Numbered from the stretch's first letter, positions 1 to 10,116 are shown. The stretch is DNA of 64,000 nt from Sphingomonas sp. (GCF_019746665.1 NZ_JAIERS010000003.1:62001-126000); one strand, 5' to 3'. Notes: generated by a model not told the origin, from the letters alone. Numbers and translations are program-made.

Positions 1-1135
1 GCGGCGTGTGCAGCGCCGGGGCGATGGGCGGGCTGGTGTGGCGATAGCGCGCGAGCGTCGCTTCCTCATAGGCGAAGCCCACCGCGAGCGCGCGCCCGCT
101 TTCGCGCAGGAAGCCGATCGGCTGTTCGGCGATCCGCGCGAGCGCCGCGCGTCCCATCGCCGCGGCCCGATCGGGCTCGCCGAGCGCGAACAGCGCCGGG
201 TCGATCGGCAGCCCCAGCCGGCCGAGCGCGACATTGGTCATGAAGCCCGACGCGGTGGTGAACGGCACGAAGCGATCGAACACCAGCCAGTTGCGCAGCC
301 ACCAGGGACTCATCACCAGCGCGAGCGCGATGCCCGCGACCAGCCCCAGCCGCACGGTAGCCCGCCAGCCACGCTCGGCGATCAACACCAGCGCGAGCGC
401 GAACGGCACCAGCGCGAGCGACGGCTGGGTGAGCGCGAGCAGCCCCCAGAGCGCGCCCCCCAGCGCCGCCAGCCGGTCGTCCGGCGCCGCCACCCACGCC
501 ACCGCCACGCGAAGCAGCGCGATGCCGAGCAGCAGCGTGAGCGCTTCCTTGTGCGGGATCGCCGCCGCCAGCGCGAAGCTGGGATAAGCGAAATAGAGCA
601 GCCCGGCGGCGCGCCCCAACGGCCCGGTCAGACGCTCCCCCAACCCCGCGAGCAGCCGCGCGGCGAGCGCGTCGGTCAGCGTCGTCATCGCCAGCGTCGC
701 CCAGGCGCTCGATCCGAACAGCGTCCACCAGCCGGCGAGCAGCAGCGGATAGAGCGGCGGAAAGAACGCCCGCAGATCGCGGCCATAGCGCCAATCGTCG
801 GTGATCAGTCCGCGCCCGTCGCGCAGCGCCTGGGCGAGGTTGGAATAATTCATCGGGTCCGCGCCGAGCGCGACGCCGGTGACGAAATAGACCGACGCCA
901 CCCGCATCGCGAGCGCAGCGACAATGACGATCACCGCCGCTCGCCCCCGCGTCAACCCAAGGCGCCCGGGCGCGGCGATCAGCGACAGCAATGCGAGCCA
1001 CAACGCCGTCCCGCCCACGGTCCAGAGCGGCGCGCGCGCGGCGGCAACAACCGCGACCGCGCTCGCCGCGACGGCGATGCCGCCCAGCAGCAGTGTGAGC
1101 AATTGTCCTTCGCGCGAAAAGGGCACCGCGACCAT
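1..1135 (-). CDS. Polytopic membrane glycosyltransferase (GT-C, family 39/ArnT-like), 3' end outside window
   Basis: The leftward reading frame opens at an ATG at 1135 and runs off the window edge, giving at least 378 residues. It is almost entirely hydrophobic segments separated by short loops. After the first two or three membrane spans comes a loop with GADPMNYSNLAQALRDG, which sits where GT-C enzymes carry the acidic residue that binds the lipid-phosphate sugar donor, followed by FFPPLYPLLLAGWW. Family 39 enzymes move a sugar from a polyprenyl-phosphate donor to a lipid, protein or glycan outside the inner membrane; the acceptor here is unknown. It begins 18 bp after the rsmE stop on the same strand, so the two are probably cotranscribed. 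The family call is from overall architecture; the exact subfamily is not certain. Confidence 0.7.
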   Translation of the reverse strand, partial: MVAVPFSREGQLLTLLLGGIAVAASAVAVVAAARAPLWTVGGTALWLALLSLIAAPGRLGLTRGRAAVIVIVAALAMRVASVYFVTGVALGADPMNYSNLAQALRDGRGLITDDWRYGRDLRAFFPPLYPLLLAGWWTLFGSSAWATLAMTTLTDALAARLLAGLGERLTGPLGRAAGLLYFAYPSFALAAAIPHKEALTLLLGIALLRVAVAWVAAPDDRLAALGGALWGLLALTQPSLALVPFALALVLIAERGWRATVRLGLVAGIALALVMSPWWLRNWLVFDRFVPFTTASGFMTNVALGRLGLPIDPALFALGEPDRAAAMGRAALARIAEQPIGFLRESGRALAVGFAYEEATLARYRHTSPPIAPALHTP

Positions 1136-1153
1136 GCGCGGCTTCTGACTCGA

Positions 1154-1933
1154 TTATTGGGAAAAATCAATAATCGGCACGGGGCTCTCCGCGCCCCAAT
1201 CCCCAGCACTCGCCATCCACAACGCCGTCGCCGCCGCCGCCGCCGTATCGGCGCGCAAAATCCGCGGCCCCAGCCCGATCCCCACCGCCTGCGGCAGCGC
1301 CCGGATCGCGTCGCGCTCGTCGGGGGTGAAGCCCCCTTCCGGCCCGATCAGGATCGCCGCCGGCCCGGCGCGCGCGGCCATCGCCGCCGCCGCCGCCGCG
1401 CCGCCGGTCTCGTCGGCGAAGAACAGCGCACGCCCCTCCGGCCAATCGCGCAGCAGCGCGGCGAGCTTCACCGCCTCGGCGAGTTCCGGCACGGCGGTGC
1501 GACCGCACTGCTCGGCGGCCTCGACCATGTGCGCGTAAAGCCGCTCGCCGTTCAGCCGATCGACCACGGTACGCTGCGTCACCACCGGCACCAGCCGCGC
1601 GACGCCGAGTTCGCTCGCTTTCTCCGCCACCCAGTCGATCCGCCCCTTCTTCAGCGGCGCGACGCACAGCCAGAGATCGGGCACCGCCTCCACCGCGCGC
1701 AACCGCTCGCGCACGTCGAGCGTCAGCGCGCGCTTGCCGATGCTTTCGGCCACCGCGAGCCATTCGCCGCTCACCCCGTCGAACAGCTTCACCGGCGCGC
1801 CGGGCTTCAGCCGCATCACCTGCGCCAGATAATGCGCCTGCGCCCCCTCCAGCGTGTAGGCACCCGGGCCGAGCGGGGGCGTAACGAACAGCCGGGGCGT
1901 TGATTGCGGCGGCCAGGCGGGGGTTGCGGGCAT
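1154..1933 (-). CDS. rsmE: 16S rRNA (uracil1498-N3)-methyltransferase RsmE
   Basis: 259 residues, the usual length for RsmE. This SPOUT-class enzyme uses S-adenosylmethionine to methylate N3 of U1498 in 16S rRNA. The N-terminal PUA-like part carries the typical RLFV, HYLAQVMRLKPG and LFDG pattern. The C-terminal knotted domain has IGPEGGFTPDE near residue 196 and the LGPRILRADTAA segment, both hallmarks of the SAM-binding trefoil knot. It is divergent from dxs across 117 bp and is followed at 18 bp by the membrane glycosyltransferase. Nothing is missing or unusual. Confidence 0.95.
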   Translation of the reverse strand: MPATPAWPPQSTPRLFVTPPLGPGAYTLEGAQAHYLAQVMRLKPGAPVKLFDGVSGEWLAVAESIGKRALTLDVRERLRAVEAVPDLWLCVAPLKKGRIDWVAEKASELGVARLVPVVTQRTVVDRLNGERLYAHMVEAAEQCGRTAVPELAEAVKLAALLRDWPEGRALFFADETGGAAAAAAMAARAGPAAILIGPEGGFTPDERDAIRALPQAVGIGLGPRILRADTAAAAATALWMASAGDWGAESPVPIIDFSQ

Positions 1934-2050
1934 CGCCCCAGCTTAGTGTTGTAAACCGGCCACGCCAGCCCCTTGCGGGACATCACGCTGTTTCCCTTTG
2001 GTGCCCAATCCGCTAAAGCGCGCCACTTGAACTTTGGGAATTGATGGCGA

Positions 2051-3976
2051 ATGTCGGTTGAACCTAAGACTCCGTTGCTCGATCAGGTGCGTTATCCCGC
2101 TGACTTGCGGAAGCTTTCGCCCGAGCAACTGCCCCAGCTCGCCGACGAGCTGCGCCAGGAAGTGATCTCGGCGGTGGGCGTCACCGGGGGCCATCTCGGC
2201 TCCGGGCTCGGCGTGGTCGAGCTGACGGTGGCGATCCATTATGTGTTCAACACCCCCGAGGATCGGCTGGTGTGGGACGTGGGCCACCAATGCTATCCGC
2301 ACAAGGTAATCACCGGCCGGCGCGACCGCATCCGCACGCTGCGCATGGGCGGCGGCCTGTCGGGCTTCACCAAGCGCGCCGAAAGCGAATATGATCCGTT
2401 CGGCGCGGCGCACAGCTCGACCTCGATCTCGGCGGCGCTTGGCTTCGCGATCGCCAACAAGCTCAATGACAAGCCCGGCAAGGGCATCGCCGTGATCGGC
2501 GACGGCGCGATGTCCGCCGGCATGGCCTATGAGGCGATGAACAACGCGACCGACGCGGGCAACCGCCTGGTCGTGATCCTGAACGACAACGACATGTCGA
2601 TCGCCCCGCCGGTCGGCGGCCTGTCGGCCTATCTGTCGCGCATCGTCTCCAGCCGCGAATTCCTGGGCTTCCGCGATTTCGCCAAGAAGGTCGCCAAGCG
2701 CCTGCCGCGCCCGCTGGCGGAAGGGCTGAAGAAGACCGACGAATTCGCCCGCGGCATGGCGATGGGCGGCACGTTGTTCGAGGAGCTGGGCTTCTATTAT
2801 GTCGGCCCGATCGACGGGCATAATCTCGATCAGCTCGTCCGCGTGCTCGAAAATGTGCGCGATGCCGAGGAAGGGCCGATCCTGGTCCATGTCGTGACCC
2901 AGAAGGGCAAGGGCTATGCCCCTGCCGAGGCCGCGGCGGACAAATATCACGGCGTCCAGAAGTTCGACGTGATCACCGGCGCCCAGCAAAAGGGTCCGCC
3001 GGGACCGCCCGCTTACCAGAATGTGTTCGGCGAAACGCTGGCGACGCTCGCCAACAGCGATCCGCGCATCGTCGCGATCACCGCCGCGATGCCCTCGGGC
3101 ACCGGGGTCGACAAGTTCGCCAAGGCGCACCCCACCCGCTCGTTCGACGTGGGCATCGCCGAGCAGCACGCGGTCACCTTCGCCGCCGGGCTCGCCGCGC
3201 AGGGGATGCGGCCGTTCTGCGCGATCTACTCCACTTTCCTGCAGCGCGCCTATGACCAGGTGGTGCACGACGTGGCGATCCAGAACCTGCCGGTGCGCTT
3301 CGCGATCGACCGCGCCGGGCTGGTCGGCGCCGATGGCTGCACCCATGCCGGCAGCTTCGACATCACCTACCTCGCCACCCTGCCCAACATGGTGGTGATG
3401 GCCGCCGCCGACGAGGCCGAGCTGGTCCACATGACCTACACCGCGGCCGAGTATGACGATGGCCCGATCGCGCTGCGCTATCCGCGCGGCAATGGCGTCG
3501 GCGTGCCGCTGCCCGAGGTTCCGCAGAAGCTGGAGATCGGCAAGGGCCGCATCGTGCGCGAGGGCAAGAAGGTCGCGATCCTCTCGCTCGGCACGCGCCT
3601 GGCCGAAGCGCTGCGCGCCGCCGACGTGCTCGAGGCGCGCGGGCTGTCGACCACCGTCGCCGATCTTCGCTTCGCCAAGCCGCTCGACGAGGAGCTGATC
3701 CGTCGCCTGCTCACCAGCCACGAGGTGGCGATGACGATCGAGGAAGGCGCGGTCGGCGGGCTCGGCGCGCATGTCCTGACCTATGCGAGCGACGCCGGCT
3801 TGATCGACGCGGGCCTGAAACTGCGCACGCTGCGTTTACCCGATCGCTTCCAGGATCAGGACAAGCCCGAATTGCAGTATAAGGAAGCCGGGCTAGATGC
3901 CGATGCCATCGTCGACCAGGTGCTGAAGGCGCTGCGGTGGAACGAGGGCGCGGTGGAGGAGGAAGCGCGGGCGTGA
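2051..3976 (+). CDS. dxs: 1-deoxy-D-xylulose-5-phosphate synthase
   Basis: 641 residues, full length. It condenses pyruvate and glyceraldehyde-3-phosphate with thiamine diphosphate to make DXP, the first step of the MEP isoprenoid pathway. Visible features are the N-terminal [11 protein letters not shown], the thiamine-binding [15 protein letters not shown] (about residue 150), the pyrimidine-binding domain with [15 protein letters not shown] (about residue 370; the Glu activates the cofactor), and a C-terminal transketolase domain ending in LPDRFQDQD. Its stop overlaps the GTG start of the DUF2141 gene, and hpnN follows, so precursor supply is linked to a hopanoid-type exporter. No thiamine riboswitch is visible upstream. 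Confidence 0.97.
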   Translation: MSVEPKTPLLDQVRYPADLRKLSPEQLPQLADELRQEVISAVGVTGGHLGSGLGVVELTVAIHYVFNTPEDRLVWDVGHQCYPHKVITGRRDRIRTLRMGGGLSGFTKRAESEYDPFGAAHSSTSISAALGFAIANKLNDKPGKGIAVIGDGAMSAGMAYEAMNNATDAGNRLVVILNDNDMSIAPPVGGLSAYLSRIVSSREFLGFRDFAKKVAKRLPRPLAEGLKKTDEFARGMAMGGTLFEELGFYYVGPIDGHNLDQLVRVLENVRDAEEGPILVHVVTQKGKGYAPAEAAADKYHGVQKFDVITGAQQKGPPGPPAYQNVFGETLATLANSDPRIVAITAAMPSGTGVDKFAKAHPTRSFDVGIAEQHAVTFAAGLAAQGMRPFCAIYSTFLQRAYDQVVHDVAIQNLPVRFAIDRAGLVGADGCTHAGSFDITYLATLPNMVVMAAADEAELVHMTYTAAEYDDGPIALRYPRGNGVGVPLPEVPQKLEIGKGRIVREGKKVAILSLGTRLAEALRAADVLEARGLSTTVADLRFAKPLDEELIRRLLTSHEVAMTIEEGAVGGLGAHVLTYASDAGLIDAGLKLRTLRLPDRFQDQDKPELQYKEAGLDADAIVDQVLKALRWNEGAVEEEARA

Positions 3977-4428
3977 AGTTTTTCACATGGGCGACCGTGG
4001 GGGCGGTCGCACTCGCGGCGCCCGCACTTGGTGCGCGCGGCGGTGAGGGGGATCGGGGGCTGACGCTCACCGTGGCGGTGGACAATGTCCGCGTCGCCAA
4101 GGGCGTCGTCCATATCGACCTGTGCCGCGAGGAAGAGTTTCTCAAGGACTGCCCGATCGTATCCGAGGTGCCCGCCGTGAAAGGGCGCACGGTGCTGGTG
4201 CTGCACGGGCTGAAGCCCGGCATCTATGCGGTGCAGGCGACGCTCGACGAAAATCACAACGGCCGCGTCGATCGCGGCCTGTTCGGCATCCCCAAGGAAG
4301 GCGTCGGCTTTTCGAACGACGCCCCGATCCGGCTCGCCCCGCCGCGCTGGAAAGAGGCGATGTTCGAGCTGCACGATGACAAGAGCATCGCGCTGAAGCT
4401 GCGCTACTTCACCGGCGCGCAGAGCTGA
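3973..4428 (+). CDS. DUF2141 family exported protein
   Basis: 151 residues from a GTG at 3973 that overlaps the dxs stop (GTGA); the GGAGGA inside the dxs end (about 3955) is a good ribosome site, so I prefer this over the upstream ATG at 3937. A short hydrophobic N terminus ending near ALGARGG looks like a signal peptide. The body is a beta-rich DUF2141 domain with the family pattern [19 protein letters not shown] followed by [10 protein letters not shown]. The function of DUF2141 is not known. The gene lies between dxs and hpnN, 9 bp before the latter, so it is likely cotranscribed and may act in the envelope alongside the exporter; that link is inference. Confidence 0.88.
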   Translation: MKFFTWATVGAVALAAPALGARGGEGDRGLTLTVAVDNVRVAKGVVHIDLCREEEFLKDCPIVSEVPAVKGRTVLVLHGLKPGIYAVQATLDENHNGRVDRGLFGIPKEGVGFSNDAPIRLAPPRWKEAMFELHDDKSIALKLRYFTGAQS

Positions 4429-4437
4429 GGGGCCACG

Positions 4438-7038
4438 GTGCGCTCGGCGCAGCAGTTCATCTATCGCGCGGTCGCGTTCAGCGCCGGACGCCCCTGGATG
4501 CTGGTCGCGCTGATCGGTCTGCTGACCGCGCTCAGCGCCTGGTTCGCCGCGACCCATTTCGAGATGACGACCGATACCGGCGCGCTCATCTCCAGCAAGG
4601 TGCAGTGGCGCCGCGATGAAGCGGCGGTCGACCGTGCCTTTCCGCAGCTGACGCAATCGCTGCTGGTGCTGGTCGACGGCGCGACCCCCGAACTCGCCGA
4701 GCGCGGCGCCGCGCGGCTCGCCGAGCGGCTGGCGACCGACAAGGCGCATTTTCGCAACGTCAAGCGCCCCGATGGCGGCCCCTGGTTCGATCGCCAGGGC
4801 GTGTTGTTCGGCTCTGTTCCCGAAGTCCGCGAAACGACCCAGGGGCTGATCAAGGCGCAGCCGCTGCTCGGGCCGCTCGCCGCCGATCCCTCGCTGCGCG
4901 GGGTGGCGCAGGCGCTCGGCACGGTCGCGACCGGGGTGTCGAACGGCGCGGCGCGGTTCGACGACGCCGATCCCGCGATCGTCGCGCTCGACCAGTCGCT
5001 GCGCGCCGCCATCGCCGGCAAGCCCGCCTATTTCTCATGGCAGCGCCTGTTCGCGAGCGGCGGCGGCCCGACCCCGCCGCTGCGCCGGCTGATCCTGACC
5101 CGGCCGGTGCTCGATTATACCGATCTGAAGCCCGGCCGCGCCGCGACCGAGGCGATCGAGGCGGCGGCGCGCGCGCTCCAGCTCGACGCGGCGCATGGCG
5201 TCCGCGTGCAGGTGACCGGCGAAGTGGCGTTGAGCGACGAGGAATTCTCGACGCTGGAGGAAAATATCGGCTTTGTCGGGCTGGTGATGGCGCTCGCCAT
5301 GCTCGTCACCTTGTGGTTCGCCACGCGCTCGGTGAAGACCACCGCCGCGATCGTGGTGACGACACTCGCGGGGCTCGTCATCACCACCGGGCTTGGCCTG
5401 TTCACGGTCGGCCAGTTCAACCTGATCTCGGTCGCGTTCATCCCGTTGTTCGTGGGGCTCGGCGTCGATTTCGGCATCCAGCTGAGCGTGCGATTCAACG
5501 AGGAGCGGCTCGCGGGCCGACGCGTCGACGATGCGCTGAAGGAAGCGGCGTGCGCGCTCGGCGCGCCACTCGCGCTCGCCGCGGGGGCGATCTTCCTCGG
5601 CTTCGGCGCGTTCCTGCCGACCTATTATGTCGGCATCGCCGAACTGGGCACGATCGCCGGCATGGGGATGATCGTCGCGCTGGTGCTCGCGGTCACGCTG
5701 CTGCCCGCGCTGCTGGTGCTGATGCACCCGGGGCGCCCGCGCCGCGAAGTGGGCTTCGCGGAGGCCGCGCCGCTCGATCGCTGGCTCGCAAGCAACCGCC
5801 GCCAGGTGCTGTGGGCGTTCGCGCTGTCGATGCTCGCCAGCATCGCGCTGCTGCCGCTGGTGGTGTTCGATTTCAACCCGATCCACCTGCGCGATCCCAA
5901 GGGGCCGGCGATGCACGCACTCGCCGACTTGATGCGCGATCCGCTGCGCACCCCCAATACCATCTATGTGCTGGCGAAAGACGCCGACGACGCCGCCCGC
6001 TGGGCGCAGCGCGCCGAAAAGCTGCCCCAGGTCGCGCAAGCGGTATCGATCGACAGCTTCGTGCCCGCCGAGCAGGGCGCCAAGCTCGCGCTGATCGAGG
6101 ACGCGGCGCTGCTGCTCGACCTGACGCTCAACCCGTTCGACAGCGCCCCGCCGCCCGATGACGGCGAAACCGTCGCCGCGCTGAAGGCGGCGGCGCTCGC
6201 GCTCACCCAGGCCGCCGCCGGCAAGCCGGGGTCGGCCAACGCCCATGCCGCCGCGCTCGGCCAGACGCTCGCCCGCCTCGCCGCCGCGCCGATCGCCGCG
6301 CGCGACCGGGCGAGCGCGGCGATTATCCCGCCGCTCACGGTGATGCTCGATCAAGCGCGCGCGGTGCTGCGGGCCGAGCCGGTGACCCGCGACACGCTGC
6401 CGCGCGAAATCGCCGAGGATTGGGTCGCGGCCGATGGCACCGCGCAAGTGCAGGTGTTCCCCAAGGGCGACAGCAACGACAACCGCGTGCTCGCTGATTT
6501 CGTCGTCGCGATGCGCGAGATCGCCCCGCACCTCACCGGCCTGCCCGTTTCGACCCAGGAAGCCGCCAAGACGGTGGCGCGCGCTTTCGTCCAGGCCGGG
6601 ATCATCGCGTTGGCGCTGGTCAGCTGCCTGTTGTGGCTGGTGCTGCGCGATTGGCGCGAAGTGGCGTTCACGCTCGCGCCGGTGGTGCTCTCGGGCTTCC
6701 TGACGCTCGGCACCTGCGTGCTGATCGGGCAGCCGATCAACTTCGCCAACATCATCGCCTTCCCGCTGCTGTTCGGGGTGGGCGTCGCCTTCCACATCTA
6801 TTTCGTGATGGCGTGGCGCGGCGGCGCGACCGACCTGCTGCAATCGAGCCTCGCGCGCGCGGTGCTGTTCTCCGCGCTCGCGACCGGCAGCGCGTTCGGC
6901 GCGCTATGGCTCTCGCGCCATCCGGGCACGGCGAGCATGGGCAAGATCCTGATGATCTCGCTCGCCTGGACATTGGTATGCGCGCTGATCTTCGAGCCCG
7001 CGCTGCTCGGCCCGCCGCGCGGGCGCAAGCAGGGCTGA
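4438..7038 (+). CDS. hpnN: RND/MMPL-family transporter, hopanoid exporter HpnN-like
   Basis: 866 residues from a GTG start. The architecture is RND: one N-terminal span (about residues 18-40), a large periplasmic loop, a block of six spans, a second periplasmic loop and a second block of spans. Signature stretches are GLGVDFGIQLSVRFNEERL in the first membrane block and LLFGVGVAFHIYFVMAW in the second. The length and both motifs fit HpnN, which moves hopanoids from inner to outer membrane. Linkage to dxs supports an isoprenoid-lipid role. No squalene-hopene cyclase or other hpn gene is in this window, so the substrate is inferred from family resemblance. A generic MMPL lipid exporter is the alternative. 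Confidence 0.82.
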   Translation: MRSAQQFIYRAVAFSAGRPWMLVALIGLLTALSAWFAATHFEMTTDTGALISSKVQWRRDEAAVDRAFPQLTQSLLVLVDGATPELAERGAARLAERLATDKAHFRNVKRPDGGPWFDRQGVLFGSVPEVRETTQGLIKAQPLLGPLAADPSLRGVAQALGTVATGVSNGAARFDDADPAIVALDQSLRAAIAGKPAYFSWQRLFASGGGPTPPLRRLILTRPVLDYTDLKPGRAATEAIEAAARALQLDAAHGVRVQVTGEVALSDEEFSTLEENIGFVGLVMALAMLVTLWFATRSVKTTAAIVVTTLAGLVITTGLGLFTVGQFNLISVAFIPLFVGLGVDFGIQLSVRFNEERLAGRRVDDALKEAACALGAPLALAAGAIFLGFGAFLPTYYVGIAELGTIAGMGMIVALVLAVTLLPALLVLMHPGRPRREVGFAEAAPLDRWLASNRRQVLWAFALSMLASIALLPLVVFDFNPIHLRDPKGPAMHALADLMRDPLRTPNTIYVLAKDADDAARWAQRAEKLPQVAQAVSIDSFVPAEQGAKLALIEDAALLLDLTLNPFDSAPPPDDGETVAALKAAALALTQAAAGKPGSANAHAAALGQTLARLAAAPIAARDRASAAIIPPLTVMLDQARAVLRAEPVTRDTLPREIAEDWVAADGTAQVQVFPKGDSNDNRVLADFVVAMREIAPHLTGLPVSTQEAAKTVARAFVQAGIIALALVSCLLWLVLRDWREVAFTLAPVVLSGFLTLGTCVLIGQPINFANIIAFPLLFGVGVAFHIYFVMAWRGGATDLLQSSLARAVLFSALATGSAFGALWLSRHPGTASMGKILMISLAWTLVCALIFEPALLGPPRGRKQG

Positions 7039-7052
7039 ACCGCGCGGCACGC

Positions 7053-7985
7053 TCAGCGCGGCAGCAGCAGCCGCACTTCGCGGTTTGAGAAGTCGATATC
7101 GACCCGCCGAAATAGCCGAAGCGCGTCCATGCCGAGCAGCAAGGCGGGCTTGTCGTCCAGCCCCAGCCGCTTGAACGGCGCCGCATCGGCGAACGCGACC
7201 GGCAGATTCTCGAACGTCACCGTCCCGAACCGCACCGCGCCGATCTGGGTATAATCGGCCTTGAGCGTCGCCCCCGTCACCGCCGTCACCGTGACCGGGG
7301 TGAGCGTCTCGCGGCGCTTGAGCGCGCGCGCACGCAGCGCCGAATTGCCCATCGACAGCGCCGATCCGGTATCGAGCACCACCCGCACCGTGTGCCCGCG
7401 ATAGCTCGCATCGGTCACGATCAGCTGGCCGAGCAGGCTCTTGGCCTGGACGACGATCTCGCCCGGCTCGGCATCATATTGGCGGAAGCGCTTGCGCGAT
7501 GGGCGCACGCTCATCTGGCCGCGCTCGAAATCGATCGAGACCGCGTGGCCCTTCAGCGAATCGAGCCCGAGCAGCCCGGGCGCGCCCAAATCGCGCCCTT
7601 CCAGCGAGGGCGCCTCGATCTGTTCGCCGCTGACGCTGCTCATGGTGAGCTTGGGGATGCGCACGGTGTCGACATCGCTGGTGCCGACCATCGCCGTCAG
7701 CCGCACCCGCCGCCCCGGCGGTAGCGCGAGCAGGCTGGCGAGCTCGCGCGAGATCACGGTCCGCTCGGCGCCGGTGTCGATGGTGAAGGGATAGGGGCCT
7801 TGGCTGCCGATCTTGACCGGCACCGTCATCCGTCCGGGCGCGTCCTGGCCGAGCGCGAGCACCTCATCGGCGGTTGGCGCCGGGGGTTGGGCGCTCGCCG
7901 GCTCGGTGCCCGGCGGCGCGCCGGGGTCTTGCCCGCTCGCCGGCAGGGGCAGAAGGACCAGCAGGGCTGCAAGCCAGCGCATCAT
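7053..7985 (-). CDS. Exported retropepsin-like aspartyl protease, duplicated domain
   Basis: 310 residues with an N-terminal signal peptide (MMRWLAALLVLLPLPASGQ). Two aspartyl-protease-like halves are visible, each with a catalytic-type triad: DTGAERTVIS near residue 70 and DTGSALSMGN near residue 205. Each is followed by a GLDSL or GMDAL motif as in the retropepsin fold. Most bacterial members of this family have only one clear DTG; having both in one chain suggests an internal pseudodimer. It is convergent with hpnN (14 bp between stops). The substrate is unknown; it probably acts in the periplasm. Confidence 0.8.
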   Translation of the reverse strand: MMRWLAALLVLLPLPASGQDPGAPPGTEPASAQPPAPTADEVLALGQDAPGRMTVPVKIGSQGPYPFTIDTGAERTVISRELASLLALPPGRRVRLTAMVGTSDVDTVRIPKLTMSSVSGEQIEAPSLEGRDLGAPGLLGLDSLKGHAVSIDFERGQMSVRPSRKRFRQYDAEPGEIVVQAKSLLGQLIVTDASYRGHTVRVVLDTGSALSMGNSALRARALKRRETLTPVTVTAVTGATLKADYTQIGAVRFGTVTFENLPVAFADAAPFKRLGLDDKPALLLGMDALRLFRRVDIDFSNREVRLLLPR

Positions 7986-8045
7986 TGCGTTTTACGCCCG
8001 CAAATCAGTCGCGGCAAGATCGGCGCAGCGACCCGGCGCTGGCGC

Positions 8046-9458
8046 TCATCCCGCGCTCGCCGCCGGCAGCAGCAGCCGCGCGCACAGCCCGCCCAGATCC
8101 TCGCTCTCGTCGAGCGTCACCGCGCCCTCATAGATTTCCGCCACGTCGCGCACGATCGCGAGGCCGAGGCCGGTGCCGGGCTTGCCGGTATCGAGCCGCG
8201 CGCCGCGATCGAACAGCCGGCCGCGCTCGGCCGGCGGGATGCCCGGCCCGTCATCCTCGACCAGGATTTCGACGAAGCGGTCCACCGCGCGCACCGTCAC
8301 GAACACGCTGCCACCGCCATATTTGGCGGCGTTCTCGATCAGGTTGCCGAGCAGTTCGTCCAAGTCCTGCCGCTCGACATGCACCCACAAATCCTTCGCG
8401 CCATCGGTATCGAAGCGAACCTGCGGATAGAGCCGCGACACCGCGCGCTCGACCGATTCCAGGCTTGGCCACACCGCCGCCCGGCTGTGCGCATGGCCCC
8501 GCCGCCCGACCGCGCGGGCGCGGGCGAGGTGGTGATCGACCTGGCGGCGCATCGTCGTCGCCTCGCGGATCACGGTCGGCGCCAGATCGTCGGCGTGCGC
8601 CGTCGCCGCGTTCATGATCACGGTGAGCGGGGTCTTGAGCGCGTGCGCCAGGTTGCCGGCGTGGCGCCGGGCTTCCTCGGCCTGGCGCTCGTTATGCTCG
8701 ATCAGGCCGTTCAGTTCCTCGACCAGCGGCATCACCTCGCGCGGCATCGCCGCGTCGATCCGCTGGCCGGCGCCCGCGCGCAGCCGGGCGATCTCCTCGC
8801 GCACCCGGCGCAAGGGACGCAGGCCATAGACGGTCTGGAGCGCGGCGAGCACGATCAGCCCCAGCCCGAGCAACGCGAAACTCGCCCCCAGGATACGGCG
8901 GATCGCATTGACCTGCGCGTCGAGCCCCTCGCGGCTTTGCGCCACCTGGAAGCGCCAGCGCACCGGCGACCCCGGCAGCTTGACGTCGCGCTCGACGATG
9001 CGCAGCGGTTCATTCGGGAACTGGTCGCTGAAATAGAAATGGACGCCCAGGTCGTTGTGCTTGTCGCCATAAGCGAGCCGGCGATCCCAGAGCGAGCGCG
9101 AGGGGAACGCTTCATGCCCCGGCGCGCTCACCTGCCAATAGAGTCCCGAATAGGGCTCCAGGAAGCGCTGGTCGGCGGGTTCGCGGGTGAACAGCACCTG
9201 CCCGTCCGAATCGATCTCGGCCGACACGATCAGCGCCGAGTTAAGGACATATTCGAGCTGGCTGTCGAAATTCTGGACGACCGCGTTGGTCAGCACCCGG
9301 TCGAGCGCCCACCCACCGCCCGCCAGCAGCAGCGAAATCCAGACGCCCGCGATCAGGATCATCCGCCGGCTGAGCGAGCCGGTGCCCAGTCGCGGCGGCG
9401 CCGGTGCCCGCGCGTCCCCCCCGGCGGTGCGTTCGGCCGGGGCGGGCGCGTCAGCCAT
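8046..9458 (-). CDS. Two-component sensor histidine kinase (PhoQ/QseC type)
   Basis: 470 residues. A span at about residues 31-55 is followed by a periplasmic sensor region, a second span around ILGASFALLGLGLIVLAAL, a HAMP-like linker, and a dimerisation domain whose phosphoacceptor His lies in NLAHALKTPLTV. The ATP-binding domain has the N box NLIENAAKYGG, the G1 box DDGPGIPP and the G2 box GTGLGLAIV. The ATG at 9458 lies inside the end of the response-regulator gene (8-bp overlap), showing translational coupling. The order PepSY protein, regulator, kinase resembles envelope-stress or cation-sensing pairs; the signal cannot be told from sequence. Confidence 0.92.
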   Translation of the reverse strand: MADAPAPAERTAGGDARAPAPPRLGTGSLSRRMILIAGVWISLLLAGGGWALDRVLTNAVVQNFDSQLEYVLNSALIVSAEIDSDGQVLFTREPADQRFLEPYSGLYWQVSAPGHEAFPSRSLWDRRLAYGDKHNDLGVHFYFSDQFPNEPLRIVERDVKLPGSPVRWRFQVAQSREGLDAQVNAIRRILGASFALLGLGLIVLAALQTVYGLRPLRRVREEIARLRAGAGQRIDAAMPREVMPLVEELNGLIEHNERQAEEARRHAGNLAHALKTPLTVIMNAATAHADDLAPTVIREATTMRRQVDHHLARARAVGRRGHAHSRAAVWPSLESVERAVSRLYPQVRFDTDGAKDLWVHVERQDLDELLGNLIENAAKYGGGSVFVTVRAVDRFVEILVEDDGPGIPPAERGRLFDRGARLDTGKPGTGLGLAIVRDVAEIYEGAVTLDESEDLGGLCARLLLPAASAG

Positions 9459-10116
9459 GCGGCTCCTCTAGGCTGTAGCCGAGCCCGCGGATCGTGGTGA
9501 TGACATCCTGCCCCAATTTCTTGCGGATGCGGGTGACGAACACTTCGATCGTGTTCGAATCGCGATCGAAATCCTGGTCGTAGATATGCTCGATCAGCTC
9601 GGTACGGCTCACCACCTTGCCCTTGTGATGGAGCAGATAGCTCAAGAGCTTATATTCCTGCGCGGTGAGCTTCACCGGCTCGCCCGCCTTGGTGACCTTG
9701 CCCGAACGGGTATCGAGCCGGACATCGCCCGCGGTCAGCTCGGACGAGGCATTGCCCGAGGCGCGGCGGATCAGCGCGCGCAGCCGGGCGATCAATTCCT
9801 CCGACTGGAAGGGTTTGGCGACATAATCGTCGGCGCCCGCGTCGAGCCCCGCCACCTTGTCCGACCAGCTGTCCCGCGCGGTGAGCACCAGCACCGGCAT
9901 CACCCGCCCCTCGCGCCGCCAGCGATCGAGCACGGTCAGCCCGTCAATCTCGGGCAGGCCAAGATCGAGCACCACCGCGTCATAGCTTTCGGTCGTGCCG
10001 AGGAAATGCCCCTCCTCGCCATCGGTCGCGAGGTCGACGGCATAACCCGCGCCCTCCAGCGTGTTCTTCAACTGCTGGCCCAGGCTCGGTTCGTCTTCCA
10101 CGATCAGCACGCGCAT
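9451..10116 (-). CDS. OmpR/PhoP-family response regulator
   Basis: 221 residues starting at MRVLIVEDEPSLG. An upstream in-frame ATG at 10176 would add 20 residues that do not belong to the receiver fold, so 10116 is chosen. The receiver domain has the acidic pocket (VEDE), the phosphoacceptor Asp in VVLDLGLPEIDGL, and Lys in DDYVAKPF. The C-terminal winged helix ends with SNTIEVFVTRIRKKLG and TIRGLGYSL, typical of OmpR-type DNA-binding domains. It is 19 bp downstream of the PepSY gene and overlaps the kinase gene. Autoregulation of the three-gene operon is likely but not shown here. Confidence 0.95.
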   Translation of the reverse strand: MRVLIVEDEPSLGQQLKNTLEGAGYAVDLATDGEEGHFLGTTESYDAVVLDLGLPEIDGLTVLDRWRREGRVMPVLVLTARDSWSDKVAGLDAGADDYVAKPFQSEELIARLRALIRRASGNASSELTAGDVRLDTRSGKVTKAGEPVKLTAQEYKLLSYLLHHKGKVVSRTELIEHIYDQDFDRDSNTIEVFVTRIRKKLGQDVITTIRGLGYSLEEPHG

